In this document: in pieces, positions 36,501 through 51,500 of the stretch | How the letters are laid out: each line of letters begins with the position of its first letter | Position numbering within the stretch: position 1 is the stretch's first letter | Source: Tetracentron sinense | Lineage: Eukaryota > Streptophyta > Magnoliopsida > Trochodendrales > Trochodendraceae | Length of the DNA stretch: 64,000 bases | Reading direction: 5' to 3' | Assembly: GCA_015143295.1 (NCBI GenBank) | Contig: CM026574.1 | Coordinates: forward strand, 8,000,938-8,064,937 | Notes under the pieces: model-generated | Databases searched by the model: none | Told to the model about the DNA's origin: nothing | The model's input: only the letters and a program-made list of their open reading frames with translations | Translations under genes and position numbers: made by a program

Positions 36501-39500
36501 GGGAGAGGGGCTCTCCTTGTCTCAACTCCATGGAGCCTTGGAAATAGCCTGCCGGACTACCATTGATGAGAATGGAGAAGGACACAAAAGATATACACAA
36601 CTTCATCCAATAGCGCCATCTAAAACCAAAGCCCATCCTGCTCAACATAGCCCCAAAACTCCTAATTTTCATTATCATAGGCTTTTTCCATATCGAACTT
36701 CCATATGATCCCCGAAACTTTAGATTTGAGATGCTCGCTGATGCATTCATTGCCTATGACCACCCCACCCCACCCCATCCTGTTGAGGGGATATGATTGA
36801 TGCCATCACTCTCCTATGTCTGATTGCCAAGACCTTAGAGAGAATTTTGTACACACTACTGACCAAATTGATTAGGCGGGAATCCTTTAGATCCACAACT
36901 CCCTCTTTCTTTGGAATCAAAACAACGAAAGTGCTATTAATCACTTTGTCGAAACTGCCCGCATCAAACAATTCTTTCATGACCTCTAAAAAATCCTACC
37001 CCACTATCTCCCAACATGATCAGTAAAACTCAATGATATACTCGTTCGGCCCGGGGAAGTTATCCCCGGCCAATCCTCAAATGGCACTCAACACTTTCGC
37101 TTCCTCAAACAGACCCTCCAAATCCTCTACTCATCGGACAGACCCGCAATCGGCAAGCCATCCAGCTGGGTGCACCATTGCTCTCTTTGCCGCCATCTAT
37201 GAACATGACGATCCCTACCTGAACTAGGACTACAAGACACTCCCTGTGGGTGCTCTCTATTGTTGTAACACTGCACTCCAATCCCCTTAACTTCGTTGCT
37301 GAAATTCTCCCCCGGCCTACTAAGGATTTCGGTTTGGAATCCCGACACCCCGCCCCTTTCAAGGCTCTGGAACAAACTCCTCGCCACACTTCATTGTTGC
37401 TCTTATTTGCGCTCGCATTTTTGGGTTCTATACATGGCCCTATAACATTTTGAGATTACTTGTTGGCTTGTTGCAACAGAACATGTTTGTTTCCACTGTT
37501 ACACATAGAAAGTGGTGTTTGACTTCTGCTTCTTCTCTTTATCTTGAGATTAATAATTAATGTAGACATTGGTTTTTACTATGTAGAACATTTCTTATAT
37601 TCTTTTGTCTGATTTTATTTCATATTGGACACTGTTGGTTGTTTTAGGCCCTTTGTTTGTCACAAACTTACACTGAGATCTGCATTTTGTTTCTGACCAA
37701 AATGTGTATGCGCATGGTTACCTGGTTCACAGTAGGACTGATCTACGTGGTTTGCAGTTCAATCTTATATGTGGTAGTAGGAGATTAATATTCTAGGTTG
37801 GCCACTGAATTTACTAAATCGGTGTACAATATATGGAGTTTGGCGATCTTGGTAACCGTATAATAATACATCCTCATGTTTTTTTTTTTGCTTGAGAAGG
37901 TTATCATATGTGATCACTTCTATTTTATTATCTATTAGGTCAATTGTGATCACTTATATATTATTATCTATTGTCAGGTCATGCACGTTGCTTACATGTA
38001 CAACCAAAGGAATTGCAAGCTTGAGGTCCATGGAAATTACTGATTCACTGGCAGATTGTTTGTATACTGATACTCCAAAAATGTGGAACGTATGTGCTTC
38101 TGGTGATATTTTATGTTCTGCAGTGGATGGAAATGAAAACTATGCCTTATTTGGAGGGTGAGTTCTTTGTAGGTAATTGTTTAGATAAGTTCTCTGAATT
38201 CTTTCACATGGATTCCAATATAATCTTGGGGGACTTTGTACCGATCAACAATAAACAAAGAAAAGCTTGGGGGATTTCGTCCATTTTCATTTTGGAATAT
38301 GGTCTAAAAGCGGTCTACTAGCTTATGCAATGTGCAAGGGATGATGACTTGTTTTTCCAACTCAGGAAGGGTGTTGAAATCAATTTGTGGGATCTTGACA
38401 AGTGTAGTAAAATCTGGAATGCAAAATCGGTGAGCTTTTCATCCTTACCCATTATATGTTCTTTAACGTGACCAAATCCTATTTACTTCTTGGATCTTGC
38501 ATTTATTTAATTATTTTATATTTCCCCTGTACAGCCTCCTAAAAACAGCCTTGGAATATTCAATCCCACTTGGTTTACTTCTGCAACATTCCTTCATAAA
38601 GATGATCACCGCAAAATTGTGGCTGGGACCAACAATCATCAGGTGATCTTTTCAGCAATTTGCTGCATTAGGCTGTAATGAAATGTTCTAATTGTAGTTC
38701 ATAGGGTTGAGGACACTCTGGTGATAGCTTTCGTTTTCAATGAAGTATAATTTTCAGTACATATAGCCAACAGGTCAATGATTTTTGTGGGTCCCAAGGG
38801 TGCGACTCCCTATTACCCGATTCCTGTCTCCCCCTTTTCCCTTTCTTAGTTGTGTTGTGTAAAGGGTAAAGCAGCTGAAGCAGAGGAAGAGGTATTAATG
38901 ACAGACGACAAGAGTTGAAGAAGAGATCAGGAGGGGTGGTTGATAAACTCATGGATTCACTGGATTTTTTTTTCCCCTAATTTTTTTTTTCAGGACTTTG
39001 TTTTTCTTGTTATGCAGTCTTATGGTTTTCGTTATTCTTGTTCACAAATTAGTATTATTAGAAATCATTGATTCTCAGTAGATATTCTCGTGAACTTGTT
39101 GTATTGCATGCTCGAGAGTCTGTGAGCTTGAGACAAGTAAGCAGAAGACAGTTCAAACAAGCTAGGAAATAAACCTTCCCTACCTATCCTTACCTTCCTC
39201 TTCTATGTGATATTTAGAACTAGTTGCGAAACATATCCGCTAATCCATATTGTATAAGAAGAAGAAAAACAAAAATGATTTGGAAACAAACTACACACTT
39301 TAAAACCAAACCACTTCCTGCACTAAACTGCACCCTGGTCATGATCAGGGGATTTGTATCTTAATTGGTGTAATAGTACATTGTGCATAGTTTCTCCACT
39401 GTGGCAACCATATGCTGCATTGGATCCATGAACATACTCTGCCAATAATATGTTCACATGGAAAAAAGGCCGTACCATATATGAGAATGTGAAATGGTAG

Positions 39501-42500
39501 ATTCCAATCAAGAAAAAAAAGGGAATGTGAAGGTAGATCTGCACCAATTTCATGAGTTTTCTTGAGATGCCACTTTGTGTTGCACTTGGACCTTGTATTA
39601 GACAGAAACTCAGCCACTTATGCCCTCCATTTTTTTAACTTGCTCAGAAGCTTTTGTCAATTAAGGATTCTGATGCTACTTGGTAACTTTATATACTTGA
39701 TTACTTGTAACAGGTTCGTCTCTATGATATTTCTGCACAGAGAAGACCCATTATTTCATTTGATTTCCGGGAATCTCCAATTAAAGTAGTAACCGAAGAT
39801 CTAGATGGCTATACGATCTATGTAGGAACTGGTTCTGGTGATCTTGCTTCTGTTGACATGCGTACAGGTACAAGTAGTTTGCTAATATGTGAATCATTAG
39901 CATTTGTCTGCCATTTTGTTTCCCGTTTATGATGTTACTAACATTCTGCACCATGTGATGCTGCATATGCATCAATTTTGAACCCATTATTGTGGTTTCA
40001 CTAAGAACTGACTAAATTTATCCCTTATATCTGCTTATGTTTTTCTTGTTCACATATTCAAGCTTAGTGTAGTCAAAATTTGCCTAGGCTTTGCTAGGCA
40101 ATTGCTTTAAATAGTCAGCACTATAGTGCCTGTCTAGGCTGGCACTTGTTAAGAAGTTGCCTAGCGGGGCCTATGCTTTGGCAGTTGGCACCTGAGCATT
40201 GAAGCGCTAGTGATAAAGGTGTGCCGCGACCCACATAAGGTTAGTCTAAAGAAAAAAGAGGAATTTTGTTTGAGGATCCTTTAGAATAATTTATAAGAAT
40301 TTTAGACTAATGGAGAAAAAATTAAAGAGCTGGTTTGGTTTGGATTATTTTAACTGATTTAATCGCTTAAAACCGATTCATGATAATTGATTACCAATAA
40401 TCGCGTTTGGTTCAAATATTATAATCGATTATGATGAAATCGTTTCCATTTAAAATCACTGTCAACAAAATCGGGTATGTGGGGTGATTATCGACGCTAC
40501 ACAATCAATTTCATGAAACTGATTGTGCGGTGATTATGACGGAACTTTCGTTTCATAAAAAAGACCCCCAAATCTTCAATCACACGCATCATTTGTGGGT
40601 TTGGAAAGGAGAACACGGATTGCGACCATCAGAGAAGATGGCGTGCTTACTTCCTCCTTATTCTTCTTCTCTGTATTAATTTCCTTCTTCCTTTTCTTCT
40701 TTTGTTGAAATTACAACATGGGTTATCTTTTCCTGTATGGATATTAATCTGTATTGATTAGGAGACGATGATCTGTGCTAATAAAGCTTCGTGTGAATTT
40801 CTGCCATGAAATTGCCACTGCTGTTTTCTCTCCATCCACCGGTACTATATAAGGTGCCGCATCTCCTACAGTTGGATTGAAGCTATGATTATTCTCATAT
40901 GAGTATTATTTACCTTGATTTGAATCACTCCTTTGATAAAATTACAATAGGGGTTTGTCTTATAATCCCATTTTGATCTGTTCTTGAGTTGGAGAATATG
41001 AAGTTGAAGCAACTAATCACTACTAAAGAGAAGTTTTAAGGTTCTTCTGGTATGTGTTATTTGAATAGAGTTCGAATCACAACCAACCGCAATTGAACTC
41101 AAGGAGAGTTCAATCGCACCCACAGGTCAGCACGTGTCCTTTTTAACCACCTATTAACCATGATTAAGATTCCTTAACCCTTAGGGTTCAACAATCTAAC
41201 CTTAATTTTAAAAGAAAAGTATTTAAAAAGGGTTAAGAAATTTAACCCTAGGGTTATTTTGTTAAGGAATTTCTAAAAATTAAGGTTAGATTGTTGAACC
41301 CTAAGGGTTAGTGAATCTTAACAACGGTTAATAGGGGTTTAAAAGGACATGTGTTGACTTGTGGGTGCGATTGAATTCTCCCTGAGTTCAATCGCGATTG
41401 GCTGTGATTCGATCTCATTTGAATAAATTAAGTAAAATAACAGCATGAGTTTATCTTAGGGTGTATAAAGGGCCATCAACCCTCCTTAAGTTAGGCCCTT
41501 TTGGAGTGGTTGCTTGGACTTACCCTTATGGCACCTTAGCGGCTACTTAGGTCTGACTGTGTGCGTGAGTTTAGTGTGTGTGTGTGTTAGTTACATGATA
41601 ACATTTCATCAAAAACATGAGTTTGTCTTTTAATTCCATCATCTCTACATAAATATAAAGTTTTGAATTAGAGGAATTGGATTAAAATAGAGCTAATCAT
41701 ATCTTTATCTAAACATATAGGATTCAATTGAAAAGGGTACTAGGATTTAGTACCCTTTTTTGTGTAGTTTGATCCATTTTCTTTATAACATGTTCTTTAA
41801 TCTTTTAATTGTCCTTTTGACTCTAGCCTCTTCTCTGTTTCCTTTTCGAGATCACAAACTTGATGTGTCACCAACCTTCTCAATTTCTCTTGTTCATATT
41901 ACTGAATTTTTTCAGATGGGTTGAATATGGCCCATGGTTCAAATATCGGTATCGGTTGCTGTATCGGTAAGTCCAAAATAGGATACGTATCGGTTAAATA
42001 CAACGGAAAAAAACAGGATACGCAAAAAAAAAAAGCTTGGATATGCAAGAAAAACTTGGATACCTTGCATAAAACCTCTTTTAATGCAAATATAAGCTAA
42101 AAACAAACTAAATGAAGGCCTCCAATTACATTTATAATCATACAAATGAGAGTTAAAAATTTTTTAAGTTAAAAAATGAGTGCACGCTGATAAATATGTA
42201 TGAAAATACAAGTCATTGTCACTTAACCAAGTACGAGAAATACAATCAGATATTAAAACCTTATATATAAAAAAATACACAAGAAAGTATTGACTTGTAT
42301 TTATAAATCAAATTACATACATGATAGAAGTTCAATACCACATTGAGCTTCATGTTGGCTCATACTCTGCCACTCTCGGATCAGGAATTGAGTAGAGTGA
42401 TACATTATAGGTGCTCGAAACATGATGACATCACTGTGGCCAACTCATCTATTCATTTTGGGTTGATCACAACCTATTTTCATGAATTTAAAGAAGTAAA

Positions 42501-45500
42501 ATGAAGAACATTACGAGTTCTTACGTACCTTCAAAATTTTGGGGAAAACCTTTCAAATCCAAAATCAAATGCAGAGATTTTTGTTTTTCAGCAATGAAGT
42601 TGTTTTAGGCTTAGAATTTGATTATGAAAGAAATTTGGGAGAGGATAGGGTTTGGAGGTGCTTTGAAACACCTCAAAATGAAAATGTACAGTTTTAAGGC
42701 CCGTATTGACCCGATACATAAACAATATCGGTCGGTGCCCTAAATTTTTTTAACAATGTTCAAACTATGTGTATCGGTCCGTATTGGCCGATACGGCCAC
42801 GATATGCTGTCAAAAACATTCCAGCGTATCGGGTGGGCCAAAAACCGGTACGTATCGGCCAATACGGTCCGATATTTATACCATGATATGACCAAACCTT
42901 TTCGTTGAAGGACCTAAATTTCCCATTTCCATTTGCCTTACGATGAAATTGAGATTTTTGGCAATTATTTTTTTCCATGTCACTTTTATGATTTGTAACT
43001 ATTGTCTTAAAGTAAGGTCTTTTTTGTAACTTTTCAAGGCATGGATAACATTTTAGAAGTTCAAAACAGTAATTAGTTTTATGTTTTAGGATGAACCTAA
43101 CATGATTATTTTGCACATAATCAATTATGTACAATTAATCAATTTTAGACAAGGTGCTATCTAAACAGGATTATTAATGACAACGTTTATAGCCTTATTT
43201 ACGACAATGCTTATCATGACATCGCTTATTGTATAATCAATTGTGATTGCAATAATTTGAACCTAACGGCCCCAAAGGCAACCGTTATTTGACGGATGAT
43301 TTGGGGTGCCTAACATCTTTCCCAATTCATAACGGAACCCCCGAACCCATAACTCTGGTTCACGGACCAAGAGATCTTTATTTATTGGTGACCAATCACA
43401 CCTAAAATATATGGTTAGTGGTGACTCAAAAATTTCATCTTTTCATCAGGGTGGAAGCACTAGTGTGGGGGTGAGATCCACTGGCTAACTATCGCATGGG
43501 ATGATGCAGGTGCATCTTCACATTGGGGTGGGGCCATTGAGGTGAGGTGGTCCACAGGGTAGGGCCCACTGGGAGGTTTTGACCGGGTTGCCTGGGTTAT
43601 GAGCATGGATAAAAAAATCGAAAATATCGGTGATATATCGCCGATATACGGTATCGCTACCTGCCGACATATCTATACGCTGTAAAGAATTTTGTACATG
43701 ACATCAGAGATATATTGCAGATATCGAGTGAAATACGTGAATCCTAATTTTTTCTAATTTTTTTGCATAAAAAACAAAAAAAGAAAAGTCATGGGAGTTC
43801 GTCAGTCCCTACAAGCTACATAAAATCCATGATTCCCATCCTTACAAAACTCCAATGATTGAGAGTTTGGCTTTTGCAACTATTCAAAAAAAAGAAAAAG
43901 GAAAAAGGGTTGAGATTTGAGACTTTTTTTTTTGATCAATAAACGAAGCAACTATTATAAATAATCCAAAGAGATACAAAAATACCTCTAGAAGGAACAA
44001 ACATGACAAGGCTCATGAGGGCATGGACTCGACCATGGATACAATAAAAAAGAAAGAAAAAAACCCTAGGGGCCCCAAAAAATAGCCTCTTGAGAGGAGT
44101 AGAGAAGAAAGAAGAAGGAAGAAGAGGAAAGATCTCATACCTGTTGCCGTCGCCGTGGGGGGTTGAGTCACCGATAGCAAAGCCAAATGCATCACGCAAG
44201 GTCCCCTCTTCCTTTCTCGAGTTCTGCCTCTGGCCCTTTTTTTTTTTTTTTGGGTTTGATCGAATGAGAATGAGGGGTGGGGCTCGTGTTTTAAGTTTTT
44301 AACCTTAACAAGGATATTGTTAGGGTCACTCTCTTGATCTCATTAAACATATTTCTTTAATGTTTTACCCCTAACAAGAGTAATGCTAGGGTCACTCATA
44401 ATCTCATTAAACATACGTAAGTGTTTTAATCTTGACTTTTATGATTTTTAAAAAAAATAAAGTGTCCTCTTTTAACTACCTTTAAGTCTATAATTAGAGT
44501 TAAAATAAAGTGCCCTCATGCTAGACATCAAGGATATGCCCGAGAAAGACAAGATGCTCTACTTAATAGAGAGATTAAAACCTTGAGCACAAACCGAGTT
44601 GCAGAGACTATTTCGCAAGTGACCCCAACAAGAAGAAAAGAAAGTCGAACAACTCTAGCAAGCTTTCTCGGCCATCGAATGGGAAAAAGTCTAGTAATGA
44701 CAAGTCATGATTGAGCAAGGAAGCCTCAACTTCCAAGACTTCGAAGCCAATGGAATGCTTTTTATGTGGTGAACTGCATCGAGTAGCAGTTTGCCCACAA
44801 AAGCAAGCTCTCAATGCCCTTCAAGCAAGTTGTGCGATAGCCAACCCTGGATTTCACCCCCACACTAGTGCTTATGCCCTAATGAAAATATGAAATTTTA
44901 GAGTTGCCACCAACCATATTTAGAGTTGCCACCAACCATATATTCGGGGTGTGATTGGTCACCAATAAATAAAGATCTCTTGGTCCGTGAACTAGAGTTA
45001 TGGGTCCAGGTGTTCCATTATGAATTGGGGAAGGTGTTAAGCACCGAAATCATCCATCAAATGATATTTGCCTTTAATTTTTCTCAAAATTTCTAAAATT
45101 CTTATAAATTATTCTAAAGGATCCTCGAACAAAATTTCATTTTTTCTTTAGCCTTTCGAGATTGGAATATGCCTATCCTCAACCGACTCAAGGCGATTCT
45201 CTCTACTTATTTTTCTTTTTATTATTATAATTTATTTATTCTTCGAGATTAAAATGCACCCCTTCTCGACCGACTTGGGGTGGGGGTGATCCTCTCTACT
45301 AAGGGATCCTATTTAATTTTGGCAAAGGCCACCCTTTCCTTGACCGATTCGAGGGAAGCCCCACCTACCTATTGTGGATAATACTTAAAAAAAATCAAGA
45401 GGAAGTCGAAGTCTTTTCTTTAGACATTTTCTTCGCCCGGATCTCAAGTTCCTTGCATGCCGCTTGGATGAGATCCTAAACTACTAGCAAAAAGTGAAGA

Positions 45501-48500
45501 AAGAAAAGACCCGGACAAGAAGGAGACCTAAATCTAGGATTAAAAATATTAACCTTGTTGCAAATATGTGCTCCTTTGATCGCCTTTCCAAAGTCTTCCG
45601 CTCTAAGTAGCTAAGAAAAACACAAACAAACATGATCTGAATACTTCGAGTAAGGGTACTCCACAATGTACAATTGATCCTTCTCTCTATGAAAGTCCTC
45701 CTAGGGCTCCTCCAAGTTTCAGAAATTCTTGAGTGTGTAGGGGTCTAGGGTTTAATCATAGTGAGAACTAGGGTTTTCTCAAGTAAAGGCTCCTCTCCAC
45801 TTAGGGTTTTCAAGATTTTCCAAGGTGGATGCCAAGTGAAGTGAAAATGGAGTGTGGGACTAAATGAATCATAGAAACCCAAAATGAAGTGACATTATGT
45901 GATTGGTTCGTAGAAACATAGTACATAAAAAAAGAATTTTTGCCATTCAAAACGGCGAATATGCGTTTCTTTCCACATTTAAATGCTGCGCTGAGTTAGT
46001 GCGCGAAACGAAATTCGAATCCCAGTTAAACACTTTTTCGCCATTTTAAACACTGAAATGCAAGATTTGCTCATAGACTGCATAAGGCGACTAATGGTGA
46101 TTAACAGTTTGGAGGATTTGCGCCATTTTAAATGGCGAAACTAGGACTTTGAAAAAGGAAGAAAATCCTCTCCTTTTCTTGGGTCTTGGGCTTGTTTTGG
46201 AGGACTGGGCTTGGATTAGAGCATTGACCAGATCTACTCGGACTTCGGACCTCATTCTTTGAATCTATGTAACGGAACTTGAAGTCATTGGGCCATTGTG
46301 CCCAAAGGACCTTGGTCATGCAAAATAGGGTGTCTACAACATTTATGCATAGTTACCAAACACCCGTATGGTACTCGTATAATACTTTTAGGGGGGGTTG
46401 CCGTTTAAAGCTTTGTACTTTTGCCGTGTTACTTGTTGTACCCGTATCGCCGTTTAATACCCATTTAATACGCGAATTACGTATTAAACGCGTACAATAC
46501 GCGTACTTTTGCTGTTCTTTTACCATGTTAAACGCATATTCCGCATTAAATGATTGTTATTAGTTTACCTTATTAAACGCATATTCCGCATTAAATGATT
46601 GTTATTAGTTAATATCATGATTTTTATATATTTATAATTATTAATTATTTTTAATTTTCCTATACTTTTACCGTGTTTTTGCCGTATAACACCTGTACTT
46701 CCCGAACAAATCATTATCGTATTATACCCGTACCCATACTTGGTAACTATGCGTTTATGCATGCTTATTTCAAAATTTTAATCTTTTTTTTTTCAATAAT
46801 ATATAAATACTTAAATCCTTGTAAAATGCGAGCAAGATTCACTTTCGGTTCTATAGGCATTGGTTAGAAAATGCCTTGCCTAGGGAACCACTATTCATGG
46901 TTACATAACTCACCAAAACTGTCACGTAACGGTACTAGAAGACCCTGTATTGTTATGAAAAACTGTCAAATTCATATATAATGGCGGAAACAACCTTATT
47001 TAATGGAAATTACCATATGTAAGAGTCGTTACGACCCGTTATGTAATGCTTAAAATAACCACATTCAATGTATTTCCAAAAAGCACATTATAATCTCTGT
47101 ATTTAGTACAGTCCCATTTGCTGTTACAATTACAATTGTTGTCATAGTACTCACCAATCAGACAATACAACAGTCAAAACAAAGATAAAAAAGTTAATTA
47201 CAAAAATGAAACGAAATCAAAAGGCAAAAGCTGAATCCCATTGACTTCTATGCATGTCTTTATCCCCAAAAAAAAGGTGAAGGGAAAGTACATCAAATTA
47301 CCAACCCTCCAACTTCTGTCTCTCTCCCATCTCTATTTTCTATTTCACTACTCTCTCTCTCTCTCTCTCTCTATTTGTGTGTGTGTGTGTGTATATAACA
47401 GAGCCCTTCTGAGTTGGATTCAAGTATTCAACTCATTTAAGTGTTTTTAATAGTCAATCTCTATCTCATGTCTGTCCATGAAAGGTATGTGTTACCGATA
47501 TGATGTCTTACTGCACATCTGCACTAAGAAATAAATAGTTATAGTTAAAGAAAAAAAAAATAACATAATAAATACTAAGGGGGAAATAAAGGTTCTGGGG
47601 AATCACCACTACGGTTGAATCTGTAACGGCCGTTACATAATGGTAATGCTGCTACTTAACGGTTTTGGCTGGACCCTTTATACCCAGACCATTTTTTAAA
47701 ATCCTGCTGCCTTGACCTAGCTGTATTGCCTGGACAGTTTGGCTACACTGATGATGAATAAATCAATAGTCAGTAGACCGTTGTTTGGGTTTTAACTTGT
47801 GCTTAACTTGTGCTTTGAGCTTTTGAAGGATAAGGTGGCTAGACATTTATGCCACTTTTTTATTTCTTCTTTCTTCTAACAAAATTATAGATCTAGCATA
47901 TTATTTTAATTTTCATACTGTATGGAAATAAACTCTAGGATAACAGAGGGCTTGATCTTCACTACTTGAATGCAAAGCCTATGTGGTTATGCTTTAATAT
48001 GATCCATTATATTGGGTGAAGGAACCAGTGAATCTAAGATCTTCCACTGTCCTTTTCTTGAAATTTTCTTACCGATCAAAAAAAGAAGGAAAGCTTAGCT
48101 AGTGAAATTCCTTTTACAAAGACTGCATTGGATTGCCAGAGTAACTTAATTGTAAATATGTGAATTTTGTGCGTGTACATCATTAAAAAATTGTGTTGCT
48201 ATATAGACAAACACATCAGGTAGAACTTAAACAAAAGAAAAAAGAAGATCAATATCAGCAGAGGTATCATTGTAGTAGGATGCGATCTAGTTCCCATTGG
48301 TGTAAAAATTTATTATTATAACTATAGAGCCTGCTTACGGGCATAAAGAATGAAGAGATCATCTGTTGATAATAAGAGTTGAAAAAACAAAATAAAATTT
48401 ACACATCTTCCTGGTTGTTCCAGTGATAGGAAGTGTGTCCCCCATAGGGGAGGACTTGGGTTCGAGTCTCTTAATGGCTTGGCAGTTGAAAAGCCACCAA

Positions 48501-51500
48501 TTTAGTAACCTATTAAGTATTAACATACGAACAAGTGGCAAAGTCAACTAACATAACTAAATGATGCAGTGTAAAAAAGAAGAGTTGTAAAATTTGAATA
48601 AATGCTTGAAATTCAAAGTGCTATTTGACTTATGTGGATGAGACTTTAGTGTTGGGCTAGATATTTCAAGTTCAGAGAGGCGTATGGAAGATGGAGCTAG
48701 ATTTGGATGATCTAAGTGATGTTTTGACTTTAGGTATGAGGTGCAACCTAAATAATATAAGAACATCGGAATTAACGGACGGGATTAGACTTATAGGCTT
48801 TTGACAAGCACATTAAGTTGAAACAGATTTGACTTTTTGAGACATCTCTTAAGTGGTATCCACTAATTCCGAGTGGGTCGGTGTGGACACCCAAAGGGAC
48901 TATTCCTTGCCCCAAAGGGTTTGGGACACCTTCCGTTATCCAAAAGAAAAAAAAAAGTTGCATCCGCTGTTGATAGGATCATTGATTTTATTTTGACATT
49001 TCATGAATGAATTTCCGCCTGGAAGACAATGGATCTTTGTTGTCGCTCCCCAAAATCCCACCTTGGTCATAATGGGACCTTGGGCCCGTGACATTTTTTA
49101 AACCTCATAAACTCCACAATATGCAAGACAATACTAAAATGAGAGCCTAAAATTTCTTTTAACAATAACGATATATAAACAACTAAACCATCAAAATATA
49201 ACCAAGTTCGGATCACCCATAGTGATCCCCACAAAACTAAGTCTAAAACAACATCATCTAGAGTATCGCAACTGTATTACAATTTTCTCTTAAGGTAGAA
49301 CGAAATCAAGGCCTAATAATATGATCAAGATCCTGGGCTCCCTCTTCGGGAGGCTCACCTTCTTCAACCTCCTCAACGTATATCTCTTCGACCCACGGCT
49401 CCACTGTGTACTCCGGTTCTATACCTGCCGACAATAGCAAGTCAACTGAGTATTGAAAACACTCAACGTATATATAATCCAACTAACATTATAATATCAT
49501 TTGTACATGATCATCATTATAATCCATGACATAGTTACATAATCAGAGTACGGAAAACATGTGAGCATACCATATCAACATCTTGACTCGTGTACTTGTA
49601 TGACTCTTGGACTTGTACATGTAAGAAGCATGTGCATAACTTGTATGTGTTCATGTTGAGATCTTGATTCGTGATTTGTAGCATGTTCCGACAACACATA
49701 ATAGTTGTGTAATTTGTGTTCATGATATGTTTCGACAACGCATAATCATTGTGTAGTCCGTGTTCATGATCTGTTCCGACAACGCATAATCATTGTGGAA
49801 TCCGTGCTCATGATATTTTCTGACAACACATAAACATCGTGTAATCCATGTGCATAATATGTTCCGACAATGCATATCTTCATGTTAAGTAGCATGTTCA
49901 TGTCCAATGCATGTTCTTTTAAGACCCGTGAATTTGTGGACTTTACTTTTACCATACATGTGAGAATGAGCTTAAGTGTCGTGATTAACATTCAAATAGG
50001 TTATTCTTTAGATTCCAATCATCCGCCAAGAAACTCCACCAAGGTTCATTACTTAGTGGTTAGAGAATTCCCGACTTGGAAGACTTTCTTTAAGCTTTGG
50101 CTTACCCGAATGTCGACCACTATACAAGATAAATAGGGCATAGTTTAACACAACGATCATCAATATTCCATATCATGATTATACAATTTTCACAACATGA
50201 TTAAAAGCATCCAACATCTCAATTCAATTATATTTCTCTATTCATTTCATCATTTATGCATAAAACACCATCTTCATCCATATTATTAGCCCATTCTCCA
50301 CATACATCATTCACAATCCATGGCCATGCCTTCAATAACTCCACAATAATATCACATCCTCCATTTCACACACCATCAATGTCAAACCACAATTCCAACA
50401 CAATTATAATAAATTCTTGCATGATAAAACCTTAACCATATGTAAAAATCTCATTTCATGTCCCATGAACCATAATCTAACCATATTCATGAAGAATACA
50501 TCTCATAATCTTGATTCAATCATGCTTAATCATGTAAAAACCATAATAGAATTAGGTTAGAGAGTATATCGATCTTAGGGATCGTTCCCTTCGATCCAAA
50601 ATGCTTGCAAGAGACTTTAGGGATGATTTCCAAGCCAAATTCTCTTTTTCCAAGCAAGATCCTTCTCCTCCAAGCCAAATCCCTCTTGAAACCCTAGGTT
50701 CTTCCCATTTTCTCTCCCAAATTAGGTTTAGAATATTTTAAACTCTAAACCCTCGAATTAGAAATGCTATTTATAGTAAAGGGGTTCAAAACCTTAATTT
50801 TCATAACTTTTTAAAAATCCTGTGCGCGAGCTGCGATCGATCGTCGATTTATTGCGATCTATCGGAACCATACAGGTGTGATCGATCGCTACATTTGGGG
50901 CAATCGATCGGTCACAAAACAGAGACTTACCCAATTTTCTTGGTTCCATTTGGTAGGATGAGTTGCGATCGATCACAAGTTAGACAGAATCTTACCCAAC
51001 TTCCAGGTCTTTCGCGATCGATCAATGGTAACCTCCGATCGATTGCAGACTCTACTTTTCCACTTTTTAATCCGTTTAAGCATTTTAAACACCCTACACT
51101 ATTTGATTAGAGTTAAATACAAATAAAGACATATCATTGATGATTTTACCCCTATTAAACGAGGTAATAACATGGAACAGATTCCGGGTCTCTACACTTG
51201 TTTTGCCAATTTTAATGATCCTAGTTCTTTACATTATGTTTTGACTAAATTTTATATTTTTTACATTATTTTTAACTCCAAAAAGAAAGTCTATGGGTAC
51301 TCCCAAAGTGTACTCCTAAATATATTCCTAAATCCTAACTGTTTAACTCCATTATTAAACGATTAGGATTAGAGCTGATGTGGCAAAAGAAAAGACAAAA
51401 TAAGTCAAGTCAAATCTTGGCCCTTAGTGGTTAGTTATAGATGGTTCACATTAGGGAGTATATTTGGGAGTACCCATAGACCAACTCCTCCAAAAAATGG

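Larger units (their letters stand above)
40328..43273. mobile_element. 2.9-kb non-autonomous DNA transposon in WDR74 intron 8
   Basis: Ends agctggtttggtttggatta and (reversed) ggggccgttaggttcaaatt form imperfect inverted repeats. aaag stands at both junctions (40324-40327 and 43274-43277). The insertion is clear because it interrupts LTR sequence known from 44891-46338. No transposase seen. Two later elements lie inside (41068-41416 and 41933-42885). Confidence 0.65.
40228..43447 (+). mobile_element. Ty3/gypsy LTR fragment, split by a DNA transposon
   Basis: 40236-40327 and 43274-43447 together match the reverse complement of the LTR at 44891-46338. Landmarks are 'aggatcctttagaataattt' and, on the other side, 'cggaccaagagatctttatt'. 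The gap is the 2.9-kb transposon at 40328. After the LTR end near 43447 a short leader-like stretch is also shared with the other copy. Fossil, in opposite orientation to the partner. Confidence 0.65.

Noticed and set aside
43936-44199. Minus-strand open stretch of 87 codons as a gene
   Set aside because: It probably reads through a LINE 3' tail and simple sequence; there is no conserved motif.
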